53,664 bases of DNA from an uncultured Thioclava sp. (GTDB taxonomy: Bacteria; Pseudomonadota; Alphaproteobacteria; Rhodobacterales; Rhodobacteraceae): positions 1 to 53,664 of the forward strand of contig NZ_CAJYBT010000023.1 of NCBI RefSeq assembly GCF_913064665.1, read 5' to 3'. The translations under genes were made by a program, and so were the position numbers. The stretch's first letter is position 1. Each line of letters begins with the position of its first letter. This document shows positions 18,648 to 27,984 of the stretch, piece by piece. The notes under the pieces are model-generated. The model searched no databases. It was not told the DNA's origin and was given only the letters and a program-made list of their open reading frames with translations.

Positions 18648-19805
18648 ATGAACAACTTTGATTTCCACAACCCGACCCATATCCTGTTTGGCAAAGGCCG
18701 GATTGCCGATCTGGCCAATCAAGTCCCGAGCGGCGCGAAAATCATGATTTTATATGGCGGCGGCAGTGCCGAACGCACCGGGGTCTTGGGCCAAGTGCGT
18801 AATGCGCTGTCAGGTCACGAACTGGTGGAATTTGGCGGGATCGAACCCAATCCGCGTTTCGCAACCGCAATCAAGGCTGTCGAACTAATCGAAAAGAATG
18901 ACGTAACCTTCTTGCTGGCGGTCGGCGGTGGCTCGGTCATTGATGCCACGAAATTCATCGCGGCTGCGGCGAAATATGACGGCGACGCTTGGGATATCCT
19001 GACCTCTGGCGGCGCGGTCATCAAAGCCGCTTTGCCCTTTGGCACCGTGCTGACGCTGCCCGCGACAGCCTCCGAGATGAACTCTGGCTCGGTGATTACC
19101 CATGCCGAGAAGGGCGCGAAATTGCCGTTCCGCAGCCCCCATTGCTACCCGGTCTTCTCAATCCTTGACCCCGAACTCACCTACACGCTGCCCCCGCGCC
19201 AGATCGCCAACGGCGTCGCGGATGCCTACGTGCACATCATCGAGCAATATCTGACCTATCCGGCCGACGCGCGCGTACAGGACGGGTTTGCCGAAACCCT
19301 GCTGCGCACGCTGATTGACCTCGGCCCGAAGGCGTTGGAAACGCCTGAAGATTACGACATTCGCGCCAATCTGATGTGGACCGCGACGCTGGCGCTGAAC
19401 GGTTTGATCGGCGCGGGTGTGCCCCAAGACTGGTCGAGCCACATGATCGGCCACGAAATCACCGCGCTCAACGATACCGACCACGCGCGCACGCTGGCCG
19501 TGGTTCTGCCCGCGCTGATGCATGACCAGCGCGGCCCGAAACGCGAGAAACTGCTGCAATACGGCGCCAATGTCTGGGACATCCGCGAGGGCGATGAGGA
19601 TGCGCGGATCGACGCGGCCATCAAGGCGACGCGCGACTTCTTTGAGTCGATGGGCATCAAAACCCGGCTCGGCGATTACAACCTCGCCAGCCCCGAAATC
19701 GATCACATCGTCGCGGCGCTCAAGGATCACGGCATGACCGCGCTTGGCGAACACAGCGCCATCACCCCCGAGGATGCCCGCCGCATCCTGCAAGCCGCTG
19801 CATGA
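18648..19805 (+). CDS. yqhD: Iron-dependent alcohol/aldehyde reductase YqhD
   Basis: A 385-residue NADPH-dependent alcohol dehydrogenase that reduces a broad range of toxic aldehydes. It starts MNNFDFHNPTHILFGKG, nearly as E. coli YqhD. The metal ligands align exactly with an offset of 2: Asp192, His196, His265 and His279 (in ADAYVHIIEQ, DWSSHMIGHE and NDTDHA). The NADP loop is GGGS (94-97 region, AVGGGSVID). AAGGAAACTGCGAC precedes the ATG at 18648. It is the first gene of a TetR-controlled unit with the oxidoreductase and DJ-1 genes that follow. Confidence 0.95.
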   Translation: MNNFDFHNPTHILFGKGRIADLANQVPSGAKIMILYGGGSAERTGVLGQVRNALSGHELVEFGGIEPNPRFATAIKAVELIEKNDVTFLLAVGGGSVIDATKFIAAAAKYDGDAWDILTSGGAVIKAALPFGTVLTLPATASEMNSGSVITHAEKGAKLPFRSPHCYPVFSILDPELTYTLPPRQIANGVADAYVHIIEQYLTYPADARVQDGFAETLLRTLIDLGPKALETPEDYDIRANLMWTATLALNGLIGAGVPQDWSSHMIGHEITALNDTDHARTLAVVLPALMHDQRGPKREKLLQYGANVWDIREGDEDARIDAAIKATRDFFESMGIKTRLGDYNLASPEIDHIVAALKDHGMTALGEHSAITPEDARRILQAAA

Positions 19806-19816
19806 AGGAAACTGAG

Positions 19817-20851
19817 ATGACACAAAGCAATAAAATCAACCGCCAGCATGTTCTGGCCGAGCGCCCCAAAGGCGAACCCACCGCAGACACGCTGCACCTT
19901 GTTGAGGGGGAGATACCCACCCCCGGCAAGGGCCAGATACTGCTGCGCACCGAATATCTCTCGCTCGACCCCTATATGCGGGGCCGGATGAGCGATGCGC
20001 CCTCTTACGCCGCCCCGGTTGAGATCGGTGGCGTCATGGTGGGCGGCACGGTGGCGCAGGTCGTGTCCTCGGATGTCAAAGGCTTTGAGGCCGGGGATTT
20101 CGTGCTCAGCTTCAATGGCTGGCAAGATTACGCGCTCTCGGATGGCAAGGGCGTGACCAACTTGGGCAAATCGCCCGCCCATCCGTCTTGGGCGCTTGGC
20201 ATTATGGGCATGCCTGGCTTTACCGCCTGGGCGGGGCTGACCCGGATCGGCGAACCCAAAGCGGGCGAGACGATTGCCGTGGCCGCAGCAACTGGGCCGG
20301 TCGGGGCGACGGTGGGCCAGATCGGCAAGATCCTTGGTTGTCGCGTGGTCGGCATCGCGGGGGGCGCAGAAAAATGTGCCTATGCGGTCAATGAGCTGGG
20401 CTTTGACGCCTGCATCGATCACAAGGCCGCCGATTTTGCAGACCAGCTCGCCAAGGCCAGCCCCGATGGCATCGATGTTTATTTCGAGAATGTCGGCGGC
20501 AAGGTTCTGGACGCGGTGATCCCGCTGCTGAACCCCAATGCGCGCATGCCGGTTTGCGGCCTTGTCTCGCAATATAACGCGACCGCGCTGCCCGAAGGCC
20601 CGGATCGGATGAACTGGCTGATGGGGCAAATCCTGCGCAAGAAGATCAAGGTGCAGGGCTTTATCATCTTTGACGATTTCGGACATCTCTACCCGGAATT
20701 CGCCGCCGAGATGGGCGCTTGGGTCGAAGCCGGCAAGATCAAATATCGCGAAGAGATCATCGACGGTCTCGAGAAGGCGCCCAAGGCCTTTATCGGCCTG
20801 CTCAAGGGCGAAAACTTTGGCAAGCGCGTGATCCGCGTCGGCCAGAACTGA
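19817..20851 (+). CDS. NADP-dependent alkenal/enone reductase (CurA/YncB-like MDR)
   Basis: A 344-residue medium-chain reductase of the zinc-free leukotriene-B4-dehydrogenase type, expected to reduce the double bond of alpha,beta-unsaturated carbonyls. Marks are LSLDPYMRGRMSD near the N-terminus (substrate/NADPH loop), the Rossmann motif AAATGPVGATVGQIGKILG and YFENVGGKVLD. The ATG at 19817 has AAGGAAACTGAG upstream, nearly the same leader as yqhD; an alternative ATG overlapping the yqhD stop (19802) has no good ribosome-binding site. It acts with YqhD in carbonyl detoxification by context. Confidence 0.92.
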   Translation: MTQSNKINRQHVLAERPKGEPTADTLHLVEGEIPTPGKGQILLRTEYLSLDPYMRGRMSDAPSYAAPVEIGGVMVGGTVAQVVSSDVKGFEAGDFVLSFNGWQDYALSDGKGVTNLGKSPAHPSWALGIMGMPGFTAWAGLTRIGEPKAGETIAVAAATGPVGATVGQIGKILGCRVVGIAGGAEKCAYAVNELGFDACIDHKAADFADQLAKASPDGIDVYFENVGGKVLDAVIPLLNPNARMPVCGLVSQYNATALPEGPDRMNWLMGQILRKKIKVQGFIIFDDFGHLYPEFAAEMGAWVEAGKIKYREEIIDGLEKAPKAFIGLLKGENFGKRVIRVGQN

Positions 20852-20862
20852 AAGGACACACT

Positions 20863-21540
20863 ATGAAAATCCTGATGGTACTCACATCACACGACCAGTT
20901 GGGCGATACCGGCAAGAAAACCGGGTTCTGGCTGGAAGAATTCGCAGCCCCCTATTACGTTTTCAAGGATGCCGGGGCCGAGATCACGCTGGCCTCGCCC
21001 AAGGGAGGGCAGCCGCCGCTTGATCCGTCAAGCGATGCGGAGGACGCACAGACCGACGACACGCGCCGCTTCAAGGCCGATCCCGAGGCGCAAAAACATC
21101 TCGCCAACACGCTCAAGCTGGCGGATGTGACGGCAGAAGGGTTCGACGCGATCTTCTATCCCGGCGGGCATGGCCCGTTGTGGGATCTGTCCGAGAACGG
21201 CGACAGCAAGCGCCTGATCGAGGCCTTCGCCGCCGCAGATCAGCCCATCGGTGCGGTCTGTCATGCGCCTGCCGTGTTCCGCCATACGCTTGGGCAAGAT
21301 GGCAAGCCACTGGTTTCGGGCAAGCGCGTCACGGGCTTTACCAATACCGAAGAAGAAGCCGTGGGCCTGACCAAGATCGTGCCGTTCCTCGTGGAAGACA
21401 TGCTCAAATCCAATGGCGGCACCTACGAAAAGGGTGCGGATTGGACAAGTTTCGTTCTGCGCGATGGCAAGCTGGTGACGGGGCAAAACCCGGCCTCCTC
21501 CGCTGCCGCTGCCAAGCAAATTCTTGAATTGCTCGGCTGA
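20863..21540 (+). CDS. DJ-1/PfpI-superfamily protein (Hsp31-like)
   Basis: A 225-residue type-1 glutamine amidotransferase-like protein. The nucleophile elbow is AVCHAP (Cys133, His134), with the acidic partner near Glu25-26 (GFWLEEF) and the loop YPGGHGPLWDL typical of Hsp31/YDR533c glyoxalase III-type members, which convert methylglyoxal to lactate without cofactor. Protein deglycase activity is disputed for the family. AAAGGA precedes the ATG; the 11-bp gap to the reductase gene indicates one transcript. The combination with YqhD and a CurA-like enzyme supports reactive-carbonyl defence. Confidence 0.92.
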   Translation: MKILMVLTSHDQLGDTGKKTGFWLEEFAAPYYVFKDAGAEITLASPKGGQPPLDPSSDAEDAQTDDTRRFKADPEAQKHLANTLKLADVTAEGFDAIFYPGGHGPLWDLSENGDSKRLIEAFAAADQPIGAVCHAPAVFRHTLGQDGKPLVSGKRVTGFTNTEEEAVGLTKIVPFLVEDMLKSNGGTYEKGADWTSFVLRDGKLVTGQNPASSAAAAKQILELLG

Positions 21541-21548
21541 TATCGACA

Positions 21549-21578
21549 GGTCGGGCTGGGGCAACCCTCAGCCCGGCC
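21549..21578. terminator. Hairpin between convergent genes
   Basis: A 10-bp stem GGTCGGGCTG / CAGCCCGGCC (one G-T pair) with a GGGCAACCCT loop that can pair further, just after the DJ-1 gene and just before the end of the convergent glycosyltransferase gene. There is no T-run, so it may work in both directions with Rho or as a 3'-end stabiliser. Confidence 0.55.
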
Positions 21579-21585
21579 ACCTCTC

Positions 21586-22437
21586 TCAGAGGGCGGTGTC
21601 TGCGGGTTTGTGTTTGGGCGGGATCGGCGCCTCAGCCGGGTCAATCCCGTGCTTGATCAAGGCCTTGTGCATATAGCTGCCCCGGCGCGGACGGTTATTC
21701 TCGGCTTCTTGCAGACGCGGCTTCATCCGGCGCGCCCACATATGCACCGCATAGGTGTCGTCGGTCAGAAAATCTGCCTCAACATCAAAGCGCGACATGA
21801 TCATCTTGTTGCGGTCTTTGAACGAGATCGGATAAAACGCCTGTTGCGGCAATGCCTGCGACCATTCCCCGGTTTCCTTCAGAAAATAGGTCAGCGCCGC
21901 CGGTCCGGTCAGCCCCCATTCCTGCTCGGAAAAATGCACCGGCTCGCCGCGATCGCGCGCGGCGCGCAACTCGTCTTGTTGCTCGGATTTCAGCCACGGA
22001 CCAATCGCATAAGGATCGGCCACGAAATCCAGTAATCCCTTAAGCGTCTCTGACTCGTTGGGCAGACGCATCACCGCATTGCACACCAGATGCGGCTTTT
22101 CGAGACCAAACACCGAGGGCTGCGCGAAATCAAAGGCGCGCACACATAAGACATCCGCATCCACCCAGATGAAATCTGTCTTTTGCATCAAATGCATGCG
22201 CCACAGATCGGCATGAATGGCCGGGCTGCCGGTGCGCTTGTGACGGATGATGTCATCGCCGGGGAAGATGTCGCGCGCATCGCGCAGCGTCACGCCCGCA
22301 GGCGCATTCGGGATCAGATTATAGCAATACAGCAGCGTCTCATGCCCGGCATCAACAAAGGATTTAAGACTAAGCTGTTCAAGCCAAGACAGGCGATCCC
22401 CGATCCACAAGCTGGCGATAGTGGGCAATTTGGACAT
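21586..22437 (-). CDS. DXD glycosyltransferase (GT32-like)
   Basis: A 283-residue protein, probably cytoplasmic or membrane-associated, since no signal or membrane helix is seen. DFIWVDADVLCVR carries the DXD metal/sugar-nucleotide motif, preceded by SPAIHADLWRMHLM, the substrate-loop pattern common to GT32/capsular sugar transferases (SxxxSDxxRxxxL-like). The donor sugar is unknown. The ATG has GAGG at 6 nt. It follows the sulfotransferase-like gene on the same strand after a 200-bp gap, so it may have its own promoter. It is the last member of the sulfatase cluster on this strand. Confidence 0.75.
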   Translation of the reverse strand: MSKLPTIASLWIGDRLSWLEQLSLKSFVDAGHETLLYCYNLIPNAPAGVTLRDARDIFPGDDIIRHKRTGSPAIHADLWRMHLMQKTDFIWVDADVLCVRAFDFAQPSVFGLEKPHLVCNAVMRLPNESETLKGLLDFVADPYAIGPWLKSEQQDELRAARDRGEPVHFSEQEWGLTGPAALTYFLKETGEWSQALPQQAFYPISFKDRNKMIMSRFDVEADFLTDDTYAVHMWARRMKPRLQEAENNRPRRGSYMHKALIKHGIDPAEAPIPPKHKPADTAL

Positions 22438-22637
22438 GGGCGCCTCAATGATTTTGGGTCTTGATTATGGTTCAATTTCTGCGCGGCGCAGAGCTGAAAA
22501 AGGTCAACCCCGCGCGCGCCGCCCCGAGCATAGCCGGAATGTCAGACCAGTCCAGCACTGCCGCGCGGAACACTATAAGCGTGCTTCTTTTTCAACATCT
22601 TCGCAGCCGCCCCCTAACGCGCGTCAGCCGCAAAGGC

Positions 22638-23384
22638 TCAGGCCGCATCATCAAGCGCATAGCGATATCCAATCAGGCGCTCATTCTCCATATTGAGTCG
22701 ATCCAGCACGAATTGGCGGTCCTCCGGCATAAGCTCGGCATAGCCGCGCAGCCGCCCCTTGCCCTCGACATCGCCGGGCAGTGAGAAATTCGACACATCT
22801 TTGTCGACGGGGCGGAACATACGCGCTTTTCTGCGCCGAAAATGCTTGGCGATCTGATCGACGATGGCCTCGGGATTGGCGCGCGCCTCCTCAAAGCGTA
22901 CGAACATCCAGTTGCGATACAGGTTGCGCACCTTCAACTGGCTGGCCAGCTTCAGATTGCGCAGCTCGACCACATTCTCGATCGGGGCCCCGGTTACGGG
23001 ATGACGCTCATACATCAGCTCTTGAAAGCGCACCGGCAGATTTTGCTGGTTGGGGAGCAATGCGCCATTGATAACGCCCGACCATTCATGGCGCAAAAAA
23101 CCCGAGAAATCGACATCGCGATACCAATAGCCAACCTGATGGGGGCTGCGATGCAGGCTTTTGAGCCAGTCAAACACATCGCGCACCACGACCACCGCCA
23201 AGGTGCCATCCAGCGCGTAGGGCGGGTTCACAAAGTTATGCTTTTCCCAATTATAGCGCCGCCCCCGCCTGAATTTCGGAAAATTCGAGGTGATCAGGGT
23301 TTCAACAAAATTAGTACCAGAACAGCGCTCACCATAAATCTTAAAGGTGGTCAGCGGTGCGTCTGGCGGATCCGAGAACAGCAT
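22638..23384 (-). CDS. Sulfotransferase-like protein
   Basis: A 248-residue protein with the P-loop-like start TTFKIYGERCSGTNFVETLI; this ERxSGT(N/S)-type loop is where sulfotransferases bind the 5'-phosphosulfate of PAPS. A second matching region is VVVVRDVFDWLKSLHRSPHQV (RDxxxWxxS-like 3'-phosphate loop). It would transfer sulfate to a glycan or other alcohol in the cytoplasm. The acceptor is unknown, and some proteins of this class lack shown activity. The ATG is 12 bp after the sulfatase stop, with GGAGG, so the two are translated from the same mRNA. Confidence 0.75.
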   Translation of the reverse strand: MLFSDPPDAPLTTFKIYGERCSGTNFVETLITSNFPKFRRGRRYNWEKHNFVNPPYALDGTLAVVVVRDVFDWLKSLHRSPHQVGYWYRDVDFSGFLRHEWSGVINGALLPNQQNLPVRFQELMYERHPVTGAPIENVVELRNLKLASQLKVRNLYRNWMFVRFEEARANPEAIVDQIAKHFRRRKARMFRPVDKDVSNFSLPGDVEGKGRLRGYAELMPEDRQFVLDRLNMENERLIGYRYALDDAA

Positions 23385-23396
23385 CCTTTCCTCCTT

Positions 23397-25538
23397 TCAC
23401 AGCGCGTGGCCAAGCGCGTGCCGCAACACAGCCTCATCCGTCTGAACAAAGCGAACGCGCTCGGTTCCACACATGATCAACGCGTCTTCGCCTTGCGTGA
23501 TCAGGCGGGTTTCGCCCAAAACCTGCCAATCCGAAATATCGACCGCCCCGCCGGTGAAACCGATCACCTCTTGGGGCAAACCGGTGCGCAAAAGCCGCAG
23601 CGACACCGTGCCATCGGAGTCAATCTCGATGCGGTTGCAGCCGCCGTTGACGATGATCTCGGCTGCGCCTTTGCCGCCGAAAATCTGGTTGGTGCCATCG
23701 CCCGTGTGCACCGTGTCGCGCCCCGTGCCACAGCGGATCAGCGCATCGCCCGTGCCGCCATAGACGTCGTTTTCGGCGCGCTGACAATCGATGACATCAT
23801 AGCCCGAACCACCATAGATCGTGGTATCGCTAAAGCCTGCATCAATGACGTTATCGCCCGCCTGAAGAAAGACCGTCATGGTTTCCTGCGCGGTCTCGAT
23901 ACGGTCATCGCCGCGCCCGCCATAAACGGTCAGGTGGAACCGCTTATGCCCGCCCATAAAGTCCAGATGCGTGCCCAGATCGTTGCAATGCACGTGCAGG
24001 CTGTCGGCCCCGTCACCGATATCGCCTGCATAAAACAGCTCACGATAGGCATTGGGCATCTTGACCGTCATGTTCTGACGCGGCCGCAGGAAATAGCGCC
24101 GATAGCCGGGAAAATCGGGCATGTCGGGATCGGGCGGCTCAAAGGCGATCTGACCCAAAGTCGGCGGCGTGGCAGGCTGCGCCCCCCCTTCGGTGATCGA
24201 CACATACAGCGAGGGGCCGGGGCGGCAGTTCTCACCGTCACACAGGCTCATGCCATATTCCGCCGCACTCGCGGCAAGGGCGCGGCGCAGATTGGCGCGC
24301 TCGGGGTGATTGGGCGCGATATCGCGCAACTGCCAAGGGTCGGATTTCAAATCGAAAAGCTGCTCGCTACCATCTTGATAGGCGATGTAGCGATAATCGC
24401 CCTGTCGGATTGCAGCCGAGCCGAACCAGAAGGTGGGAACGGCTCGCTCGGGCGCGGATACCCCCTCAACCTGCGCCCGCAGAGAGCGCCCCGGACTGCA
24501 CTGCATCGCCTCCAGCCCGACATAATCCAGCACCGTCTGACCGACATCCAGCAGCGCCACCGGATCCTCAACGACACGACCCTCATCTTGGGAAGGATCA
24601 TAGATGATCAGCGGCACGCCAGCCGCTTCTTCCCACAGGGTATATTTGCGAAATCGCCCCTTATCGCCCATGTGATAGCCATGATCAGCGGTAATGATGA
24701 CGATCGTGTTCTTGGCATGCTTTGAGGCCTGCAACGCGTCCCAGACCCGCCCGACATGCCAATCGGCATGGCTATAGCCCGAGAAGTAATTGCGCACCGT
24801 CTTGCGCCAAAACTTGTCGTTGGACAGATCCAGATTGGCCGGAAACGCCTGATCGGCAAAAGCATCAGGGTCTTTGCCATCACGCCATTCGGGCGGCATG
24901 ACAAAGTCTTCCTCGGCATACATTTCCTTGAAACGCGCGGGTGTCTTGAAGGGCGGATGGGGGTTGTGAAACCCGACCTCGCGATAAAAGGGCGCCTCCC
25001 CGTCATAGCTGGACAAGAATCTCAGCGCATCTTCGGACGAGAAGTGATCGTAATATTTGCGGTCATCCTTGGGATCGGTGGTGCCCAGCCCCACCAGCGC
25101 GCCCCCAAAATTCTGCGCAGGCGCCCCTGATTTCGGGCCGAAATAGCATTTGCGGCTTTCATGGGAATACAGCGCGTCGTGAATTTCGGGCGGGCGCGGA
25201 CGATAGCCGTGATGCACCTTGCCCGCCGTCGAGCAGTAATACCCCGCCTCTTTCAGCCGGTAAGACCACATCTGATCGGGGCGCAGCATCTCGAAAATTT
25301 CGCTGTAATTGTCAAAGATGCCGGTCTGATGCGGAGCCAGCCCCGACAGAAAGCTGGATCGCGACGGGCCACAGACCGGCACCTGACAATAGGCGGCGTG
25401 AAAGGCAGTTGCGCGGGCGCAGATCCGGTCGAGATTGGGGGTTTGCAACTGCACCCCAAAGGCGTTGCGAAAGCGCCAGAACGCGAAAGCATCATCCATG
25501 CTGATCAGCAAGATATTGGGGCGCTCGAGTTGAGTCAC
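23397..25538 (-). CDS. Sulfatase with C-terminal RTX-like repeats
   Basis: A 713-residue type I sulfatase that would cleave sulfate esters. Metal-binding Asp15-Asp16 (SMDDAF), and the modification motif CGPSR has Cys56 as the formylglycine precursor; ITADHGYHMGDKGRF and FHNPHPPFK are further sulfatase marks. About residues 520-660 hold RTX-like glycine/Asp repeats (GGRGDDRIE, GGSGYDVID, GGTGDALIR), the calcium-binding type of type I-secreted proteins. No N-terminal signal peptide is seen. The start GTG at 25538 is 7 nt after GGAGG and overlaps the stop of the upstream gene. The activating FGE is encoded in the divergent operon. Confidence 0.9.
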   Translation of the reverse strand: MTQLERPNILLISMDDAFAFWRFRNAFGVQLQTPNLDRICARATAFHAAYCQVPVCGPSRSSFLSGLAPHQTGIFDNYSEIFEMLRPDQMWSYRLKEAGYYCSTAGKVHHGYRPRPPEIHDALYSHESRKCYFGPKSGAPAQNFGGALVGLGTTDPKDDRKYYDHFSSEDALRFLSSYDGEAPFYREVGFHNPHPPFKTPARFKEMYAEEDFVMPPEWRDGKDPDAFADQAFPANLDLSNDKFWRKTVRNYFSGYSHADWHVGRVWDALQASKHAKNTIVIITADHGYHMGDKGRFRKYTLWEEAAGVPLIIYDPSQDEGRVVEDPVALLDVGQTVLDYVGLEAMQCSPGRSLRAQVEGVSAPERAVPTFWFGSAAIRQGDYRYIAYQDGSEQLFDLKSDPWQLRDIAPNHPERANLRRALAASAAEYGMSLCDGENCRPGPSLYVSITEGGAQPATPPTLGQIAFEPPDPDMPDFPGYRRYFLRPRQNMTVKMPNAYRELFYAGDIGDGADSLHVHCNDLGTHLDFMGGHKRFHLTVYGGRGDDRIETAQETMTVFLQAGDNVIDAGFSDTTIYGGSGYDVIDCQRAENDVYGGTGDALIRCGTGRDTVHTGDGTNQIFGGKGAAEIIVNGGCNRIEIDSDGTVSLRLLRTGLPQEVIGFTGGAVDISDWQVLGETRLITQGEDALIMCGTERVRFVQTDEAVLRHALGHAL

Positions 25539-27823
25539 GCGGCGGCCTCCGACAGATCGCTGGGCATGATCGGCAGCCGTCCAGACAGCGCATAGCGATG
25601 CAGGCTGCGCCCGGGCTGCAACAGGCTGTCGCGATGCCAGCGCTCGCGCAGTGCACCGTGATTTGCTGGCGCTTCGTCTTGCGCGTTGCGGCGCGTGGCC
25701 CCCCAAGCATAGCTCAGCGTCGGCGCGCCCCCTTCGCGCAGGCCATCAAGCGTCAAGATCACCCGCTGGCTTCCGGAACGTGGTGCGTCCAGACGCAGCC
25801 CGGTGATCTTCACCGCATTTTCACAGCCGTGCAAAGCAAAACCGTGACGCCCCGCAGGCATGCTTGAGTCAAATTCCAGCGGCCCCATCGTTGCAAATTC
25901 CGCAACCAGCTCAGAGCCTTGCATAAAGACCTGCCGCAGCGACGGGCAGAACCACGGCTGTCCGTTCAGCGCCGCATCCACCGCCAGCGCCTCCATTTCA
26001 TCGACCCAAAGGCGGTCTTGCGGGGCCAGCGTCGCGGCGGTCTCGGGCATGAAACGCAGCATGTAGGTCGGCGTGGCGACCCGCAGGCCCAGAGCGGGCT
26101 CGTGAATATCCAGCCGCCCCTCGGCCAAGATCACCTCTGAGCGCCCATCCCAGCGCCCGCCCGGCTTTTGCGAGATCACCGCGATGGGCAGGCTGTCTTG
26201 ACCCGCCGCCAGCGCAACTTCGCGTTTGAGCGCGGTGATCGCCGCAAGATAGTGGCGCGCGGCCTCCAGTTCCGACAGATCGGGACTGCCCGTCAGCAGA
26301 TCAAGCGAGATGCGATCAACAAACAGGATCTTGCCCCAATCCAACAGCGTATCGCGCGCGGTCGTGATGCGATCCATCAGCGCATGGATCAAATCTGACC
26401 CCGGCGCGGATTCCGCAGCCACGATGCCCGGTTGGCCATGCGAAAACGCAATCACGCTGCGCAAGGCATGGCGCATATTGCGCGCCATGCTCAGCGCACA
26501 AACGCCCTGCGCCTCGGCCCCGAACGGTGCGATATCCTGACCCAGCAACTCATCACGCAGGTGATAGTTAAAGCGTTCGGGCAAGGGGCGCGGGATCGCG
26601 GTTGCGCCCCCAAACGACACCATGCCCAGCGCCACTTGCGGGGTTTGCGCCAGCGTGACGCCCGCGCGTTCCTCAAACCCCATGACCCGATCGCCATATT
26701 GATCTGACAGGTAGCGCAGGCTCTCGCCATGCTGTTCCAACTGCCAGACATTGCCCAACGTGCGCGGCTTGCGCCCCGACCCGAGGGAGGCCGACGCGAT
26801 GGGCGCTGCGCGTCGTTGCGCGTCACTCAGGCGCAAGGGGGTACTCTCTCGGGGGCGGTCAGGTTCGGGTGGCGGGGGTTCGGTGGCGGGCTGGGGCGCT
26901 TGCGCCGCTTGGCTTTGGCGGCGGGCGCGAAACGCCTGCACCATCCGCTCGACACGATGGGCTTTGCCGCGCGCCACCAGATGCTCTTCCATCACCTTGC
27001 GATAGAGATAAATGTCCTTGCGCGCCCGCGTGGCTTTGTAAAACCACTGCGGGGTCAGACGCCCCTCGACCGCCTCAAGCATCACCGATTTCAGCAGATC
27101 CATCCGGCGCAACACCAGCGCGGTTTTATGACCCTGCCCAAAGGCCTTGAGATGCACGGTCTTGTCTTGAGGAAGTCGTGCGATCTGGTCCAGATCGGGT
27201 TTCAAGAACGGATCATAGACCACCCAGACACGCCCCGCCTGCCCCACGGTTAGCGCACTATCCGAGCGCGGCAAGCTCCAATCCTGCGCGCGCCCCTTGT
27301 CAAAACGGCGCTCCCACGGGACAAGATCAGCGTTGAGCGTCGATTGCGGGCTGAAGGCGATCACATCACAGCCCGGCGCCAGATCGGCAAAGGCCAGCGC
27401 GCCAAAGCCCCCCATCGACGCCCCGGCCATGACAACGCGGGAATAGCGCGCGAAAAATCCCGCATCGCGCAACGCTTCCATCCGCGCAATCAACTGCGCA
27501 TCGCGATACCAAGTCGGACCCTGAGCGACGATGCCCAGATGGCTCCAGCCCTGCTCGCGGATGAATTTTTCGGCCCAGGGGCGGATATCATAGCCCGGAT
27601 AGCCCGCATCCGAGAGATTATCAAAGGTGACAACCAGACAATCAGGCGCGCGCGCGATATGAATAAGCGCATGAGCGCCAAGCTTTTCGTAAAACCCGTC
27701 GCGCGGTCCGGCTGGAAAAATTTCGCGATACCATTCCGGTAGAAGATCCCGCTCGGCGTCGGGGGCACCATCCTGCGAGGGGGTCGCATCGGGGACGCTG
27801 TCTTCCTCGAAATCGTCGGCCAT
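25535..27823 (-). CDS. Two-domain Ser-hydrolase-like protein of unknown function
   Basis: A 762-residue protein. The N-terminal part (about 40-290) is a paralogue of the two hydrolase-like proteins across the divergent promoter: TFDNLSDAG, WSHLGIVAQGPTWYRD, the nucleophile elbow GASMGGFGA (Ser136), VVYDPF and a GQGH segment. This is alpha/beta-hydrolase-like. After a Pro-rich linker (about 310-345) comes a second domain of about 400 residues with SFGGATAIPRP, AFSHGQPGI and RLWVDEMEALAVDAA; a faint likeness to SGNH carbohydrate esterases is not proof. No signal peptide is present. It is the first gene of the minus-strand operon and overlaps the sulfatase start. Confidence 0.75.
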   Translation of the reverse strand: MADDFEEDSVPDATPSQDGAPDAERDLLPEWYREIFPAGPRDGFYEKLGAHALIHIARAPDCLVVTFDNLSDAGYPGYDIRPWAEKFIREQGWSHLGIVAQGPTWYRDAQLIARMEALRDAGFFARYSRVVMAGASMGGFGALAFADLAPGCDVIAFSPQSTLNADLVPWERRFDKGRAQDWSLPRSDSALTVGQAGRVWVVYDPFLKPDLDQIARLPQDKTVHLKAFGQGHKTALVLRRMDLLKSVMLEAVEGRLTPQWFYKATRARKDIYLYRKVMEEHLVARGKAHRVERMVQAFRARRQSQAAQAPQPATEPPPPEPDRPRESTPLRLSDAQRRAAPIASASLGSGRKPRTLGNVWQLEQHGESLRYLSDQYGDRVMGFEERAGVTLAQTPQVALGMVSFGGATAIPRPLPERFNYHLRDELLGQDIAPFGAEAQGVCALSMARNMRHALRSVIAFSHGQPGIVAAESAPGSDLIHALMDRITTARDTLLDWGKILFVDRISLDLLTGSPDLSELEAARHYLAAITALKREVALAAGQDSLPIAVISQKPGGRWDGRSEVILAEGRLDIHEPALGLRVATPTYMLRFMPETAATLAPQDRLWVDEMEALAVDAALNGQPWFCPSLRQVFMQGSELVAEFATMGPLEFDSSMPAGRHGFALHGCENAVKITGLRLDAPRSGSQRVILTLDGLREGGAPTLSYAWGATRRNAQDEAPANHGALRERWHRDSLLQPGRSLHRYALSGRLPIMPSDLSEAAA

Positions 27824-27984
27824 TCACTGAGCCTCTTGTTTTTGCTGCTGCCGATTGAGGTCTGGCATTTTTTGCGACTCTAGGCAATTATTTTGCCACG
27901 ATTTCGGAATTACATAACCGACTTATAGTGTTAGTTTGACCGCTGTATGAGGTTCAAAACAAACGCTTAGCCTTAAGGCCCAGA
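27824..27984. promoter_or_regulatory. AT-rich divergent promoter region of the sulfatase cluster
   Basis: A 161-bp spacer between the two divergent operons, clearly richer in A/T than the flanking genes. It holds a plausible plus-strand -10 (TATAGT, 27924-27929) without a strong -35. No FNR-type dyad or other known operator was recognised by eye. Confidence 0.4.

Noticed and set aside
21549-21578. Defence island or phage system in the accessory-like region
   Set aside because: No nuclease, toxin, reverse transcriptase, CBASS-like or phage gene was recognised between 21 and 31 kb.
22842-24725. 627-codon plus-strand frame opposite the sulfatase and sulfotransferase-like genes
   Set aside because: It spans two real genes in antisense and crosses their boundary; no domain.
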